DNA of 64,000 bases from positions 1-64,000 of the forward strand of contig NZ_JAPEMA010000001.1 in NCBI RefSeq assembly GCF_026343185.1. Direction: 5' to 3'. The position numbers and the translations under genes are program-made. This document shows, piece after piece, positions 1 through 10,944 of the stretch. Numbering within the stretch: the stretch's first letter is position 1; each line of letters opens with the position of its first letter. Under the pieces are notes generated by a model that was not told the origin of the DNA, did not search any database, and saw only the letters and a list, made by a program, of their open reading frames with translations. Source of the stretch: Streptomyces sp. NBC_00091. Lineage in GTDB: Bacteria; Actinomycetota; Actinomycetes; Streptomycetales; Streptomycetaceae.

Positions 1-42
1 GCCGAGGTGTTGGTTGGCGTTCGACCCGGCGGAGTTGTCTCA

Positions 43-1530
<1,488 letters not shown>

Positions 1531-1579
1531 TAGCGAGGAGACCCCAGCCGGCTGCTCCCGCGGGGCAGTCGGGCCCTGG

Positions 1580-2215
1580 TCAGATCGTGACCGGGCCGTG
1601 GGCGGTGGCGAACTCGACCGAGACCAGGCCCGGTTCCTCATCCTCGACCCAGGTGACGTCGATCTGGTCGAGGGGGTGGTCGGCCGGTTCGCCGAGGAAT
1701 TCGGCGATGGAGGCGGCGTCGCCGGCGATGGAGACCCCGTGGATGGTGGTGGAGGTGCGCGGGTCGGCGCTCGGGCGCTCCTCGATGGGGACCAACCACT
1801 GAAGGAAGTAGGGCAGTTGCGGGTCCTCCAGCAGTTCCAGCAGGCCGATCTGCTTCCACCTCAGGTCGAACCCGTCGGGGCGGACACGGTGGCCCTCGGC
1901 CGAGGTGCGGCCGAGGCGGGCCTCGACCGGGGCGATGTCGTCGACGGAGACCACCCAACCGAGCCAGCCGCCGCCCTCGGCGGCGCGGCGCGCGACCGCT
2001 TGGCCGAAGGGTGCGCGGTCGGCGGCGGGGTGGTCGAGTGTGGTGACGACCTCGACGTAGGTGTCGCCGCTCAGCGGGAGAATAAAATTGCGGGTACCGA
2101 ATCGCGGGTGCACGCCCCCGTCGACGAACCCGGCGCCGAGGGCCGATCCGATCCACTGGACGGTCGAGACGAAGCTGTCGCGGGCCACCGCATAGGACAC
2201 GTGATCAAGTCGCAC
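1580..2215 (-). CDS. VOC/glyoxalase-like domain protein
   Basis: An intact frame of about 211 codons. I chose the GTG at 2215, giving VRLDHVSYAVARDS, because members of the glyoxalase_3-like (VOC) family start with this first beta strand; an upstream TTG at 2245 is possible. Two VOC half-modules are visible: the N-terminal LDHVSYAV strand and a C-terminal STTIHGVSIAGDAAS strand. The C-terminus (VSVEFATAHGPVTI) also fits. Members bind metal or small ligands, but the substrate cannot be deduced. It has no operon partner: the flanking genes are pseudogenes. Confidence 0.75.
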   Translation of the reverse strand: MRLDHVSYAVARDSFVSTVQWIGSALGAGFVDGGVHPRFGTRNFILPLSGDTYVEVVTTLDHPAADRAPFGQAVARRAAEGGGWLGWVVSVDDIAPVEARLGRTSAEGHRVRPDGFDLRWKQIGLLELLEDPQLPYFLQWLVPIEERPSADPRTSTTIHGVSIAGDAASIAEFLGEPADHPLDQIDVTWVEDEEPGLVSVEFATAHGPVTI

Positions 2216-2286
2216 CGTGCCATCATCACCCGCCAACCCGTACAAATCCCGACGCCACGCCCGCCGCCCCGGCCGTGTCCGCCGTG

Positions 2287-2415
2287 GATTCAGCCGTGGA
2301 GCGGATCGATCATCGTCATCCGGCGGGGGGAGGCCGGTAGAAGCCAGGCAGCAGCGCTGCCGCCTCGTCGAGGCCCACGACCCGCTCGATCAGCCGCTGC
2401 GGGGCGAGCGCTGCT
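2287..2415 (-). pseudogene. C-terminal tail of a zinc-type alcohol dehydrogenase
   Basis: The minus strand encodes APQRLIERVVGLDEAAALLP, followed after a frame change by AGMTMIDP and a stop at 2287. This is the usual last stretch of medium-chain zinc-dependent dehydrogenases of the butanediol/threonine dehydrogenase type. Only about 40 codons remain, with a one-base shift just before the last ten. It is debris with no start and no catalytic domain. Confidence 0.4.
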
Positions 2416-2475
2416 GCCACAGGATTTGGATCCGGCATGCAGCACCATGCGCACCGCACCTCCAAGAGACAGGCC

Positions 2476-3079
2476 CTAGACCTGTTCGGTGGCCTCCACG
2501 AAGGTGCCGCCGAGGATGGTCTCCAGCTGGACAACCGCAGGCCAGGGCTTCTCGAAGTTCACCACGCTGAACAGGCCGAGCAGCCCAGGGTGCGCTGACG
2601 CGGACATCGGCATGACCTGGATGGTGATGTTGGTCCGTAAAGCAGGTGTTCCAGCTGGTCGAGCATGATGGAGCCGCGGACCTCCTGCCGAAGCTCGGTT
2701 TGGTGAATGACCGCGCGCAGCTTGAGGAAGCTCTGTCCGTACGGGACAGGATGGCCTGACGGGCCATGCGTACATCGACCAGGACCTGAGCATCCTGGGG
2801 AGTTTTGGGTGGCAGCATGCCCGCAGGGTCGGGCGGATCCCCGGCCCGCGTTACGGTTACGCGTGGGAGACGTCGCGCAGGACCGCGAACACGCGGTTCT
2901 CGCCAGCAGCTTCTCGGTGCGGCATACCACCAGCCGTCCACACCCCGCGCACGGCGGGCGGGAGCTCCTCCCCTCGGTCGGTGAGCCCGGTCCAGAACGC
3001 TATATCGGTCCTGCGCTCCGTGCCGGCCGGGACAGTTCCGTCTCGGGGTCGGGAGTCCCGGGCTGGTAGCAGCCCTCAC
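2476..3079 (-). pseudogene. DUF5753 (Scr1-type) regulator remnant
   Basis: Pieces of the C-terminal effector domain found in streptomycete XRE/Scr1 regulators are spread over three frames. They are VRMARQAILSR around 2760, FLKLRAVIHQTELRQEV and MLDQLEHLL around 2640-2730, and NITIQVMPMSASAHPG followed by VVQLETILGGTF to the stop at 2476. At least two frameshifts separate them and the N-terminal HTH is missing. Such regulators normally pair with a small DUF397 protein; none is seen. Confidence 0.6.
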
Positions 3080-3194
3080 AGATCAGCAGGAGGCGCGCCT
3101 CCCAGGCCCTTCTGCGTCGGGGCCGGCTGAATCCCGTGACCAGGTAGCCCACCCCGGTCTACTCCCGGTCGCACATCGGCAAACACAAGAACCC

Positions 3195-3480
3195 TCACGT
3201 GCAGCCATAACCCCCGTCGACAAGAAGACCTACACGCCTAACCGCAACGGGAGCGCGGTCTACGGCGAGTGGGTGAGCCGCTTCGACGGGCAGCTTGGGG
3301 GCGAATTCTTCGAGGTGCGTGGCGGCAACCGTGCACGAAATCCGGATGAACGACTGCGGTTCGAGCGGGCGGCCGTTGACGGTGGTGAAGAGGTGGCCGC
3401 TGTCGGGGCTAGCGCCAGCTCGGTGGGGGAGGTATTCGTCGATGACGTGGACGGCGTCGTGGTGGATGGGGCTGGAGGCA
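3195..3480 (-). pseudogene. Tyrosine recombinase (phage-type integrase) fragment
   Basis: The minus strand carries HHDAVHVIDEYLPH, then GHLFTTVNGRPLEPQSF and THLEEFAPKLPVEAAHPLA. This is the pattern of an integrase catalytic domain between the first Arg box and the HxLRH box (RPL linker, SF..I). Neither catalytic box is present, so it is an internal fragment. It abuts the plus-strand zinc-finger recombinase-like gene at about 3478. Confidence 0.4.
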
Positions 3481-4788
3481 GGTGGCTCTGCCACACCACC
3501 GCGCCCGTGACCGCACGATGGCCGCTCGGCCCGGTCTGCACCCCCTGCTACCGGAACGCACGCAGCCACCCCATGCCCTGCCTGCTCTGCGAGCGGACCC
3601 GGGTGCTGATCGGCCGCGTCGACCTGCGCCGGGTCTGCGGGCCCTGCGCCGGCGTCCCCGACCCCTACGCCTGCGAACGCTGCGCCGGACCGCGCTCCTA
3701 CAAGGTCGGCCGACTCTGCGACCGCTGCGCCGTCGCCGACCACCTGCAGGACCTGTTCACCGACGTGCCCGAAGCGGCGGGCACCGGGCCGCTCGCGGCG
3801 ATGCGGGCGGCGCTGGCCCAGGCCTCGGATGCGGGAACGGTCCTGAACTGGCTGCGCGGTTCCCGCTCCGCCCGCCTCCTGCACGACCTCATGACCACAG
3901 GCCGCCCGCTCTCCCACACCGACCTCGACGCCACGATCGACGGCCGATCCACGGCGATGACCGCCGAGTATCTGCGCGGCCTGCTGACCGCCTACCAGGT
4001 CCTGGAGCCCCGGGACGAACTCGCGGTGCGGATCGTCCGGCACCGCCGAACTCCTCACCACGACCGCCGGGCACGGCCTGACCATCGCCACCCTCGACCA
4101 AGGTCGCCTCGACGCCTGGCTCGCGGCCAACCCAGGAACCCGCTACGAAGTCCGCGACTTCGTAGTCTGGGCCCACCGCCGCCACCACGCCCGCGACCTC
4201 CTCGTGCCGCACCGCCCGAAGGCCGACCCGGTCGGCCTGGACGAGGACTCCCACTGGGACCTCCTCCACCAGTGCCTCACCGACACCCGCCTCGACCTCG
4301 ACGTCCGGGCCGCCGGCGGGATCCTCCTGCTGTTCGGCCAGCACCTCACCCGGATCGCAACACTGCCCACCACCGCCTTGACCACCCACGACGGGACGGC
4401 GTTCCTCACCCTGGGCCGGACCCCGATCCCGCTGCCCACCACCCTGGCCGACATCCTCACCACCCTCGCCGACCGCCCCGCTCCCCAGGGCTGGGCCGCG
4501 AACACCAGCGCAGGATGGCTGTTCCCCGGCCACCTGCCCGGCGCCCATATCTCCGCCGCCGCCCTCAGCCGACGCCTGGCTGCCCATCACATCCCCAACC
4601 GGCCCACCCGGACCACTGCGCTGGTGGCCCTCGCGTGCGACCTCCCGCCCGCGGTCCTCGGCCCGATGCTAGGCCTCCACCCGATCACGGCCGTCCAGTG
4701 GCGTCGTCGCGCCGCCACAGACTGGACTGCCTATCTCCAAGCACGCCAGCGCGCCCTTACCGACGGGCCTCCACACCCCGTGCACTGA
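3478..4788 (+). pseudogene. Zinc-finger tyrosine-recombinase-like protein, 5'-truncated and frameshifted
   Basis: The readable start is already inside the protein (WLCHTTAPVTARWPLGPVC). A run of CxxC knuckles follows (CTPC, CLLC, CGPC, CERC, CDRC; about 3535-3740), then a helical region. Near 4020-4060 the frame shifts by one base. The rest continues from TIATLDQGRLDAWLA through GGILLLFGQHLTRIATLP to the stop at 4788. The C-terminal half has the layout of a degenerate tyrosine-recombinase catalytic fold, but I see no complete R-H-R-Y set. Large zinc-finger proteins of this kind are frequent around streptomycete integrative elements. Function unknown; inactive as read. Confidence 0.5.
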
Positions 4789-4895
4789 TCCGGTCGTCAG
4801 GGAAGCCCGCCGGGCCGTGCCAGCTTTGCTACCCCCGTCGGGCCGATCCGGCAGATCTACACTGAGCTGCGAGAACGCTACGGGGGAGCAGGGTC

Positions 4896-6164
4896 ATGGG
4901 CGTAGGTACGGGTACGAGCAATGCGGTGGACGGCGAGTGCGCCGTGACCTCCGCGGTCCGGGCTGGAGACACCGACTTGGTGAGGACCCTTCTCCGGGAG
5001 AATAGCGACCCCGATTACCTGGACGCCGCGTTCTGCCTGGCCGTCCGGATGCACGCCGGGCACATCGCCCAACTGCTGCTCCAGTACGGTGCGGACTCCG
5101 GCCAGAGCAGGCCCGAGGACCTCATCCCCTTGAGCGAGGGGGTCGACTCGGGTTCGCCCGCTCTGTTTGAGGCGCTCCTGGGCCACGAGATCCGGGGCAG
5201 ATATCCCGAGACCGAGCTCCTGGAGGCGCGGGACCTCGCACGCCGCTGGCACGAGACGGGGGCCGAGGCCGAACTGCGACGCCGTACAGGATCCCGGGAT
5301 GCCATCGTCCGTACGCAGGTTCAAGACGACGAGTACGACAGCGTCGACGAGTTCACCCTTGGTGGCATGACCGTGCGAGACGGCCATGGGGCGATCCTCA
5401 CGTTTGCCGAGGAACTGCTCGGGGTCCGGACCTCGTTCGAGGAGCTGATGGACCGCGCGTTGGCCCACGCCGACCAGGAGAACCACTCGACATGGAACAG
5501 TGTCACCATCCTGTTGGGCGGCCGACGCGATGAGGCGACCTGGACAGCTGCCGCAGCGCTGCGGACGGACCCGGACCCGTCCCGCCGATTGTTCGGTGCC
5601 GAGGTGCTCCGGCTGACCCATCTGTTCGACGACAGCGACGAGGACGCGTTCGCTGGTCCCGCTCTGGACATGTTCACCGACTGGTCGGCCGAGGAGACGG
5701 ACCTCGCCGTGCTCACCGAGGTGCTGGTCGCTCTTGGTGAACACATCGACCCCCGCGCGGAGGCGGCTCTTCTGCCTCATGCCGGCCATCCCGATGCCCG
5801 AGTACGGCGTGCGGTGGCGCAGGGATTCAGCGAGTGGTCGTCGCCGCCGGCCTTGTCTGGCGACGCTCGCAAGGCACTGCTGCGGCTGATAGCCGATCCG
5901 GACGCCGTGGTTCGGAAGACTGCCTGCTGCACGGTTGCCGGGGCCAGGGACAACGATCCCGTCCTCGCCGATGCCATGGCCGCTGTGCTGGGCGACGCGG
6001 ACCGCCTGGTCCAGCTAGCCGCCGTCTACGGACTCGCCCTCCACAACGACGAACGGTGCGTGGAAGCAGCACGCCTTCTCGGCCCGCCGCAGCGCGGTTC
6101 CCTGGAAGAGGAGGGCTACCTCGAGGCGGCGTGGCGCTACGAGTGGCGTCGCGACCACCCCTGA
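4896..6164 (+). CDS. Ankyrin-like/HEAT-repeat protein
   Basis: An intact gene of 422 codons with ATG at 4896 behind a GGGAGCAGGG ribosome-binding region. The first ~75 residues are ankyrin-like (VTSAVRAGDTDLVRTLL, then LAVRMHAGHIAQLLLQYGA). The C-terminal ~200 residues are paired alpha helices of HEAT type (HPDARVRRAVAQGFSEW, DPDAVVRKTACCTVAGA, DADRLVQLAAVYGLAL). Such scaffolds mediate protein-protein contacts and no enzymatic motif is visible. It stands alone on the plus strand and looks functional. Confidence 0.85.
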   Translation: MGVGTGTSNAVDGECAVTSAVRAGDTDLVRTLLRENSDPDYLDAAFCLAVRMHAGHIAQLLLQYGADSGQSRPEDLIPLSEGVDSGSPALFEALLGHEIRGRYPETELLEARDLARRWHETGAEAELRRRTGSRDAIVRTQVQDDEYDSVDEFTLGGMTVRDGHGAILTFAEELLGVRTSFEELMDRALAHADQENHSTWNSVTILLGGRRDEATWTAAAALRTDPDPSRRLFGAEVLRLTHLFDDSDEDAFAGPALDMFTDWSAEETDLAVLTEVLVALGEHIDPRAEAALLPHAGHPDARVRRAVAQGFSEWSSPPALSGDARKALLRLIADPDAVVRKTACCTVAGARDNDPVLADAMAAVLGDADRLVQLAAVYGLALHNDERCVEAARLLGPPQRGSLEEEGYLEAAWRYEWRRDHP

Positions 6165-6242
6165 CGCCCCCTGCCTTGGCCTATCAGGTGCTCCGGAGCT
6201 GGAATACCGCACGGTTCGAATGACGCTCCCCGCCAGCTGGTG

Positions 6243-6519
6243 GCTACGGCTGGACCACCGAGCGGCGCCGCAAGTACGCCAACGACATCAGCAGCGACGT
6301 CACCCTCGTCGGCGTCACCGCCCGCTCCAACCGGCAGAAGAGCGACCAGGACCCGGCGACGTGGATGCCGGCCCCGGCGGTGCACTGCCGGTACATCGGG
6401 GAGTGGTGGCCACGAAGCACCGGTGGGCGCTGGCCGTGGACCAGGCCGAGCGGGAGGCGCTGCTGCGGTACGCGGCGAACTGCCCGAACGCGGTGCTGGC
6501 CTTCGAGCGGGCGTCCTGA
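6243..6519 (+). pseudogene. GmrSD-type HNH nuclease C-terminal fragment
   Basis: Reads GWTTERRRKYANDISSD, VTLVGVTARSNRQKSDQDP, WMPAP and then, after a one-base deletion at about 6411, VATKHRWALAVDQAEREALL to the stop at 6519. This matches the C-terminal part of secreted HNH endonucleases of the GmrSD_C family (SNRxKxDQDPAxWMP, CPNA ending). The N-terminal signal peptide and first nuclease His region are absent. Confidence 0.6.
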
Positions 6520-6765
6520 CCGCCGGCTCTCGTACGGTCCCGGCGCGGGCCGCCACCACACCGGTGGCGGCCCGCGCTGTCGAGTGTCCGGAGCCGGCCT
6601 CGGGGTCCCCCGCAGCGGTGAATTTTCCCCTCGCGTACGCGAGTACGGGATCCGGCTGTGCGCCCCCAACTCGTTCACAACCAGGGCTGACTCACTGCTG
6701 CTCCTCCTGGTTACCGGAAGGATGAACCAACCAATCAGCGCCCGCCGCCCGCAAGACCGCCTCGG

Positions 6766-7058
6766 TCAGGGGTCGGCGAGCATGGCGTGAGTGCCGATCC
6801 GCCGCCACACGATGTGGCGGGCCCCGCACCGCAGCTCCCAGCCGTACGACCACGTCGTGCGCCCGTCCGGCGCTCAGGTGAGTAGGTAGACCCCGGGGGT
6901 GAGCCGAACGCCCTTCACTGGTGGAGGCCGGCGCGGAAGCAGCCGGTGCGCAGGTCGTCGACGAAGGCCGACACGGTCTGGCGGAAACGGCGGCGCTGCG
7001 CTGGGGTCAGGCGGTCCAGGCCGGCGGTGAAGCGGGGCAGGGCCTCGTACGTGGGCAC
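6766..7058 (-). pseudogene. Small conserved actinobacterial protein, RelE-like length, broken
   Basis: GTG at 7058 opens VPTYEALPRFTAGLDRLTPA, then RRRFRQTVSAFVDDLRTG. The frame then hits a stop; the continuation VKGVRLTPGVYLLT lies one frame away. It is followed by an in-frame TGA where a Trp codon is expected, and then by HIVWRRIGTHAMLADP to the stop at 6766. This pattern (interaction helix, then beta hairpin with HxxWRRIGTH) belongs to a widespread streptomycete family of about 100 residues that resembles RelE/ParE-type toxins in size and layout; that assignment is tentative. One frameshift plus one nonsense codon make it a pseudogene. Confidence 0.45.
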
Positions 7059-7277
7059 GGTGAACTCCTCCAGGAAGCACGAAGCCCCCGGCCGGTGACC
7101 GGGGACGAGGGTGGCTGTTCGTGTTGAAGGGCGTCGGTGACGTGGTCTGCTCAGCGGCGTCGGTTGGTTGGGGCTGTCGTGCGCTGGTGTGCGTTCGATG
7201 ACGCTCGATTGGGTTGGAGTGGGATTCCGGGGTGGGTGGGGCTCCGGTGGCCGGGGCGCAGCATTCGCACGTCCGCC

Positions 7278-7475
7278 TCAGTTCTCGTAGCGGGCGCGCA
7301 TCGCGTCCCAGAACTGCTGGGGCCGGGTGGCCTCGCAGTCGTCGCAGCGGTACCCCTCGAACCAGACGCGGGCCGGGCCGTCCTGCTGGCCGGACTCGCG
7401 GGAGCGGCCGAACTGGGGGCGGAGCAGCCGAGAGCGCAGCGGGCAGGAGTCTGCGTAGATCACTTCGTTCGACAT
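7278..7475 (-). CDS. Small CxxC protein, unknown
   Basis: A 65-codon frame from ATG 7475, MSNEVIYADSCPLRSRLLRP. It contains one Cys near the start and a CDDC knuckle near residue 43, followed by QFWDAMRARYEN. Cys-containing mini-proteins like this accompany streptomycete mobile elements and may bind zinc. It lies just upstream of, and divergent to, the relaxase gene. No function can be assigned. Confidence 0.5.
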   Translation of the reverse strand: MSNEVIYADSCPLRSRLLRPQFGRSRESGQQDGPARVWFEGYRCDDCEATRPQQFWDAMRARYEN

Positions 7476-7635
7476 GCGGTGGACTGTGCGCACGCGCACG
7501 GGATACCGTCTCGGGCTGCCGCGGCGGTCCGCCTGGCGGGCGCCGGGGGCAAAGAGTTGGTGATGGCTTCCCGCCCGGCGGGACGGAGGCCGGATCGCGC
7601 TTTCTCGCAGGTCACGGGCGAGGTTCCATGGCTCG

Positions 7636-9453
7636 GTGATCAGCGAAGCTAAGGTTCGTCCGGGGAGCGGGTGGCGCTATCTCTTCCGCGGTGTGATGGT
7701 CGGTGACGGCCAGCGACCGGCGGGTAGGCCGCTGCGCGCCGCCCAGGACGAGGCCGGGGTCCCGCCCGGCGTCTGGAAGGGACGGGGCCTTGCCGCGGTC
7801 GGCCTCACGGCCGGGGATGTGGTGACCGAGCGGCAGGCCGAACTCCTCCTCGGGGAAGGCCGGCACCCGGGCGCCGACCGGATCGAGCGCGAGCGCCTGG
7901 AGGCGGGCGACACCCCGGCGAAGGCGCGGCGGGTGACGGTGCTGGGCAGGCCGATCGAGCACAACCAGTCGCCCGAGACCGAGAAGGCGAAAGAGCGGAC
8001 GCCTTGGCTGGCGATGGACTTGGTGTTCCGGGCCCCGTCGACGGCACACATCGCGTGGGCGCTCGGGGACGACGAGACCCGCCTGGTGCTGGAGCTGTGC
8101 CAGGACATCGCCCGGGACAAGACGCTGGCGTGGCTCGAGGACGCGGTCGCACAGATCCGCTGGAAGAGCGGCGGCAAGCAGCGCAAGCCGATCCGGGACG
8201 GGCTGATCGTCGCGGTGTTCCGGCACTACGAGTCCCGGGCGGCCGAGTCGAAACCGCTCCTGCACGACCACGCGGTCGTGTCGATCCGCGCCCGGCGGCC
8301 GGACGCAGCAGGTACGTGGGGCAATCTGTCGGCCGACTCGATGCTGGCCAACATCGTCTCGGCCGACACCCTCTACACCCTCTACTTCATGGAGGAGGTC
8401 TCGGCCCGGCTCGGGTGGGCGTGGGAGCCGCGCGAGGTGACGCCCGGCCGCCGCCCGGTCATGGAGATCGCCGGGATCGACCAGCGGCTCATCGGCTGGC
8501 AGTCCACCCGCCGCCAGCAGATCGAGGACGCCCTCCCCGTCCTGGTGGCCAAGTACGAGGAGCGGCAGGGGCATGCGCCGGGGGAGCGGGCCGCCTACGC
8601 GTTGGCCTGCCAGGCCGCCGACCGGACCCGCTCGCCCAAGCGCAAGGAGCTGCGCTCGCTGGCCGAGCTGCGTGCCGTCTGGCGGGATTCGGCGACCCGG
8701 GCGTACGGAGCCGACGTCGTCGCCGGGCTGGCGGCGCCTGCCCGAGCAGCGGCAGCGGCGATATGGGCGCGGGTGCGCCCGGTCGTCGACGTCGCCCTGG
8801 CGGCCGTCAACGTCGCCGCCGTGGTGTCCGTGATGCGCGGCGGGTTCAAGCGCCACCACCTCCTCGCTGAAGCCCGCCGCCACCTCTCCTACGTCCTGCG
8901 CGGGCGACCCCACCAGCCCGGCCTGGACGAGGAGATAGTCCAGGCGGCCATCGACGGCTACACCCGCCCGGCCAGCCGGCGGATGATGACCGCCGACCTC
9001 CGCGCCCTGTGCCCGCACGACATCGGGGACCAGGCCGTGCTGCGCGCGCTGACCCGGAAGCGGTCCGCTTCTCCGTACGAGCAGGCCCGGCTCGCCGCCG
9101 GGGCGCTGACCGCCCGCGTCCACGCGCTACGCCGCGCGGACCGCCTGAACTTCCGGGCCCGGCCGCACACCGTCGCCGTGCCGACCACCCAGAGCCCACG
9201 CCCGAGCCTGCGCCCGGGGCGGAGGGCCGGCCGGGACCTTGAGCCGATGACGGACGTCGCCGCGGTGGAGCAGACCAGCCGGACGCTGGAGGCCGCAGCC
9301 GCCGAGATGGCCGCCCGGCTCCAGGCCGGCATCCGGGAACGAGCCGCCGCCCGCCGCAGCTCCCCCAAGCCCGCGACGGCCCTGCCGCCGAGCGCCCAGC
9401 AGCCTGTCCATCCCGCGCCGGGCCGGACCACACCCACCGGAGGAATCGCATGA
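7636..9453 (+). CDS. MobF-family (TrwC-type) conjugative relaxase
   Basis: 605 codons. The N-terminal ~300 residues form a TrwC relaxase domain. It opens with YLFRGV and includes KARRVTVLGRPIEHNQ, MDLVFRAPSTAHIAWALGD and the histidine-rich metal site LLHDHAVVSI (third relaxase motif), then GTWGNLSADSML. Relaxases nick oriT and lead the strand during conjugation. The C-terminal half is helical and basic and carries no helicase Walker motifs, so this is a relaxase-only protein, or a MobF protein cut away from its helicase. A second fragment with similarity to the C-terminal part of such proteins lies at 21177. The downstream gene overlaps it by ATGA. Confidence 0.8.
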   Translation: MISEAKVRPGSGWRYLFRGVMVGDGQRPAGRPLRAAQDEAGVPPGVWKGRGLAAVGLTAGDVVTERQAELLLGEGRHPGADRIERERLEAGDTPAKARRVTVLGRPIEHNQSPETEKAKERTPWLAMDLVFRAPSTAHIAWALGDDETRLVLELCQDIARDKTLAWLEDAVAQIRWKSGGKQRKPIRDGLIVAVFRHYESRAAESKPLLHDHAVVSIRARRPDAAGTWGNLSADSMLANIVSADTLYTLYFMEEVSARLGWAWEPREVTPGRRPVMEIAGIDQRLIGWQSTRRQQIEDALPVLVAKYEERQGHAPGERAAYALACQAADRTRSPKRKELRSLAELRAVWRDSATRAYGADVVAGLAAPARAAAAAIWARVRPVVDVALAAVNVAAVVSVMRGGFKRHHLLAEARRHLSYVLRGRPHQPGLDEEIVQAAIDGYTRPASRRMMTADLRALCPHDIGDQAVLRALTRKRSASPYEQARLAAGALTARVHALRRADRLNFRARPHTVAVPTTQSPRPSLRPGRRAGRDLEPMTDVAAVEQTSRTLEAAAAEMAARLQAGIRERAAARRSSPKPATALPPSAQQPVHPAPGRTTPTGGIA

Positions 9454-9776
9454 CCACCACGCCGCCCGCGGACCCGAGGATCGAAGCCGTCGCCGCCCGG
9501 CTGAAGGCAGCTTCCCAGGGACGCGCCGAGGCGTACGCGCCGCCGACGGACTGGCAGCCGATCTGGAAGCGGCCCCGGAAGCCGAAGACGGTCAAGGCGA
9601 AGAAGGCGGAGTTGGCCAAGCAGCGCAAGCGACTCAAGGCGGCCGGGATACGCCGGTTCTACGGCGCCCAGGCGCGCCGGCCCCGGCTCCGGCAGAACCG
9701 CATCGGCAGCGCCGCCGCCCGCCGCGACGCGCGCGCCCTGTTCCGGATGCGGCACTCGAACGCCTGGCTGTGGTGA
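9450..9776 (+). CDS. Small basic protein translationally coupled to the relaxase
   Basis: Its ATG overlaps the relaxase stop codon (ATGA), so the two are coupled. 108 residues, strongly basic (WKRPRKPKTVKAKKAELAKQ, then RLKAAGIRRFYGAQARRPRL). There is no recognised domain. A nucleic-acid-binding accessory role in transfer is plausible from charge and position but is only inference. Confidence 0.6.
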   Translation: MTTTPPADPRIEAVAARLKAASQGRAEAYAPPTDWQPIWKRPRKPKTVKAKKAELAKQRKRLKAAGIRRFYGAQARRPRLRQNRIGSAAARRDARALFRMRHSNAWLW

Positions 9777-9823
9777 CGACGCAGGGCATCGTCCACCGAG
9801 TGGACCGCCCGATGCCGACACCG

Positions 9824-9850
9824 GGTGGAGCCCATCAAGTGGGCTCCACC
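9824..9850. terminator. Perfect 11-bp hairpin after the relaxase operon
   Basis: GGTGGAGCCCA, a 5-base loop TCAAG, and TGGGCTCCACC form a perfect stem 48 bases after the last stop codon. No T-tract follows, so it is either a streptomycete-style U-less terminator or part of the palindrome-rich repeat region beyond it. Confidence 0.5.
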
Positions 9851-10013
9851 GGGTGGAGTCCACTGCGGTACGCACCGATTGACGGTGGGCTCCACTCTCG
9901 GGCGCACCACGATGTCCCGTACCGCACCGGGTGCGCCCCATCCGACGATGCGCGGCGCTCTCGCCCGCACCCGGTGCGCCGCACCTGATGTGCACTCCCG
10001 CCCAGCACGGGCC

Positions 10014-10120
10014 ACCCCCTTGACCAGGTTCGGTCGACCCCCTTGACCAGGTTCTCCACCGGCACGTTTCTCCTTGACACAGCAGGTTCCGGTCGCCGAT
10101 CAGGGCCTGGTCAAGGGGGT
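10014..10120. repeat. Iteron-like repeats: two direct copies, one degenerate, one inverted
   Basis: An 18-bp unit ACCCCCTTGACCAGGTTC occurs at 10014-10031 and 10037-10054 (23-bp period). A degenerate copy lies at about 10072-10089 (CCTTGAC....CAGGTTC). A 15-bp perfect reverse complement, CCTGGTCAAGGGGGT, lies at 10106-10120. The gene-free stretch from 9777 to 10292 otherwise holds several GC-rich near-palindromes of the type GCACCGGGTGCG. Iterons next to a relaxase operon suggest an oriT, replication or partition site, or a repressor-operator array. Confidence 0.65.
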
Positions 10121-10190
10121 GTGTGATAGGGCCCGCCGACGTGGCCGGGCACCTGGTGCGGCCGCAGGGTGGTGCGCATCATGGCCCCGG

Positions 10191-10230
10191 TGCGGTGCGG
10201 TGCGGTGCGGTGCGGTGCGGTGCGGTGCGG
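10191..10230. repeat. Pentanucleotide microsatellite (TGCGG)8
   Basis: Eight uninterrupted TGCGG units, flanked by partial units on both sides. They lie between the iteron-like repeats and the gene ending at 10293. Confidence 0.9.
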
Positions 10231-10292
10231 TGCTCGGCGGTGGAGGCCACCCGATGGGCGCGGGTGCGCACCACCGCCGTCCCCGGTGCGCA

Positions 10293-10760
10293 CTACATGA
10301 TGGACAGGCGCACCGGGTGGGCACCGGCCGGTGCGGGGTGGGCATCGAGGGCCTGGCCCACTCCCACCGCCTCCAGCTGGCGCAGGACATCGGCGACGTC
10401 CTCGTGGTCTTCGGTCAGGACGTGGAACACGAACTCAATGACGGCGTGGGCGATGCCCTCCGCCGCCCCGGGGCCGGCCTGCTCCCAGACACGCAGGGAT
10501 TGCACCAGGACGCGCCCGACCGCTTCCAGGGCGAAGGCCGCGTCGCACGGCTCATCGCCCAGAGGCCCGGCCAGGGAGGTGACGGGGACGACGATCCGCT
10601 CGAGGACGTCGACGAGCAGCTCGGCCATCCGCGGCTCGGCGCCGGCGAACTCGGCGGCGGCTTCGAACTCAACGGCCTGGATGGCCCGGAGGTAGCTGAA
10701 CGCGCTGATCGCCGCGGCCGGGGTCATCGGGGCGAGCAGCAGGGTGGTGATCTCGGGCAT
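10293..10760 (-). CDS. Hypothetical helical protein
   Basis: 155 codons from ATG 10760, chosen because AGGAGGAGCC lies at proper distance upstream. The product is Ala/Val/Leu/Glu-rich and predicted all-helical (AAISAFSYLRAIQAVEFEAA, MAELLVDVLERIVVPVTSLA, AVIEFVFHVLTEDHEDVADV). It has no signal peptide or recognised motif. The 3' end runs to the edge of the repeat region and its last residues (HPVRLSIM) may be a replaced tail. Unknown function. Confidence 0.55.
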   Translation of the reverse strand: MPEITTLLLAPMTPAAAISAFSYLRAIQAVEFEAAAEFAGAEPRMAELLVDVLERIVVPVTSLAGPLGDEPCDAAFALEAVGRVLVQSLRVWEQAGPGAAEGIAHAVIEFVFHVLTEDHEDVADVLRQLEAVGVGQALDAHPAPAGAHPVRLSIM

Positions 10761-10944
10761 GACGGCTCCTCCTGTACGGGCCACCGCGCGGATCACGGCG
10801 GCCACGAACCGATGCTCGAACGAGGGCCCTGTGGACAGAGTCCGGAGCCGAGAGGAGGAGAACTCTCCCTCTCCGGGTTGATCACGATGCGATCACGGCG
10901 GAGAGGTTTTCCGAGGGCGGCGTCACACCCGGGCCGAAAAACCT

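Noticed and set aside
10191..10230. CRISPR-like array
   Set aside because: The pentamer array has no spacers. No repeat-spacer pattern or cas gene was seen anywhere in the window.
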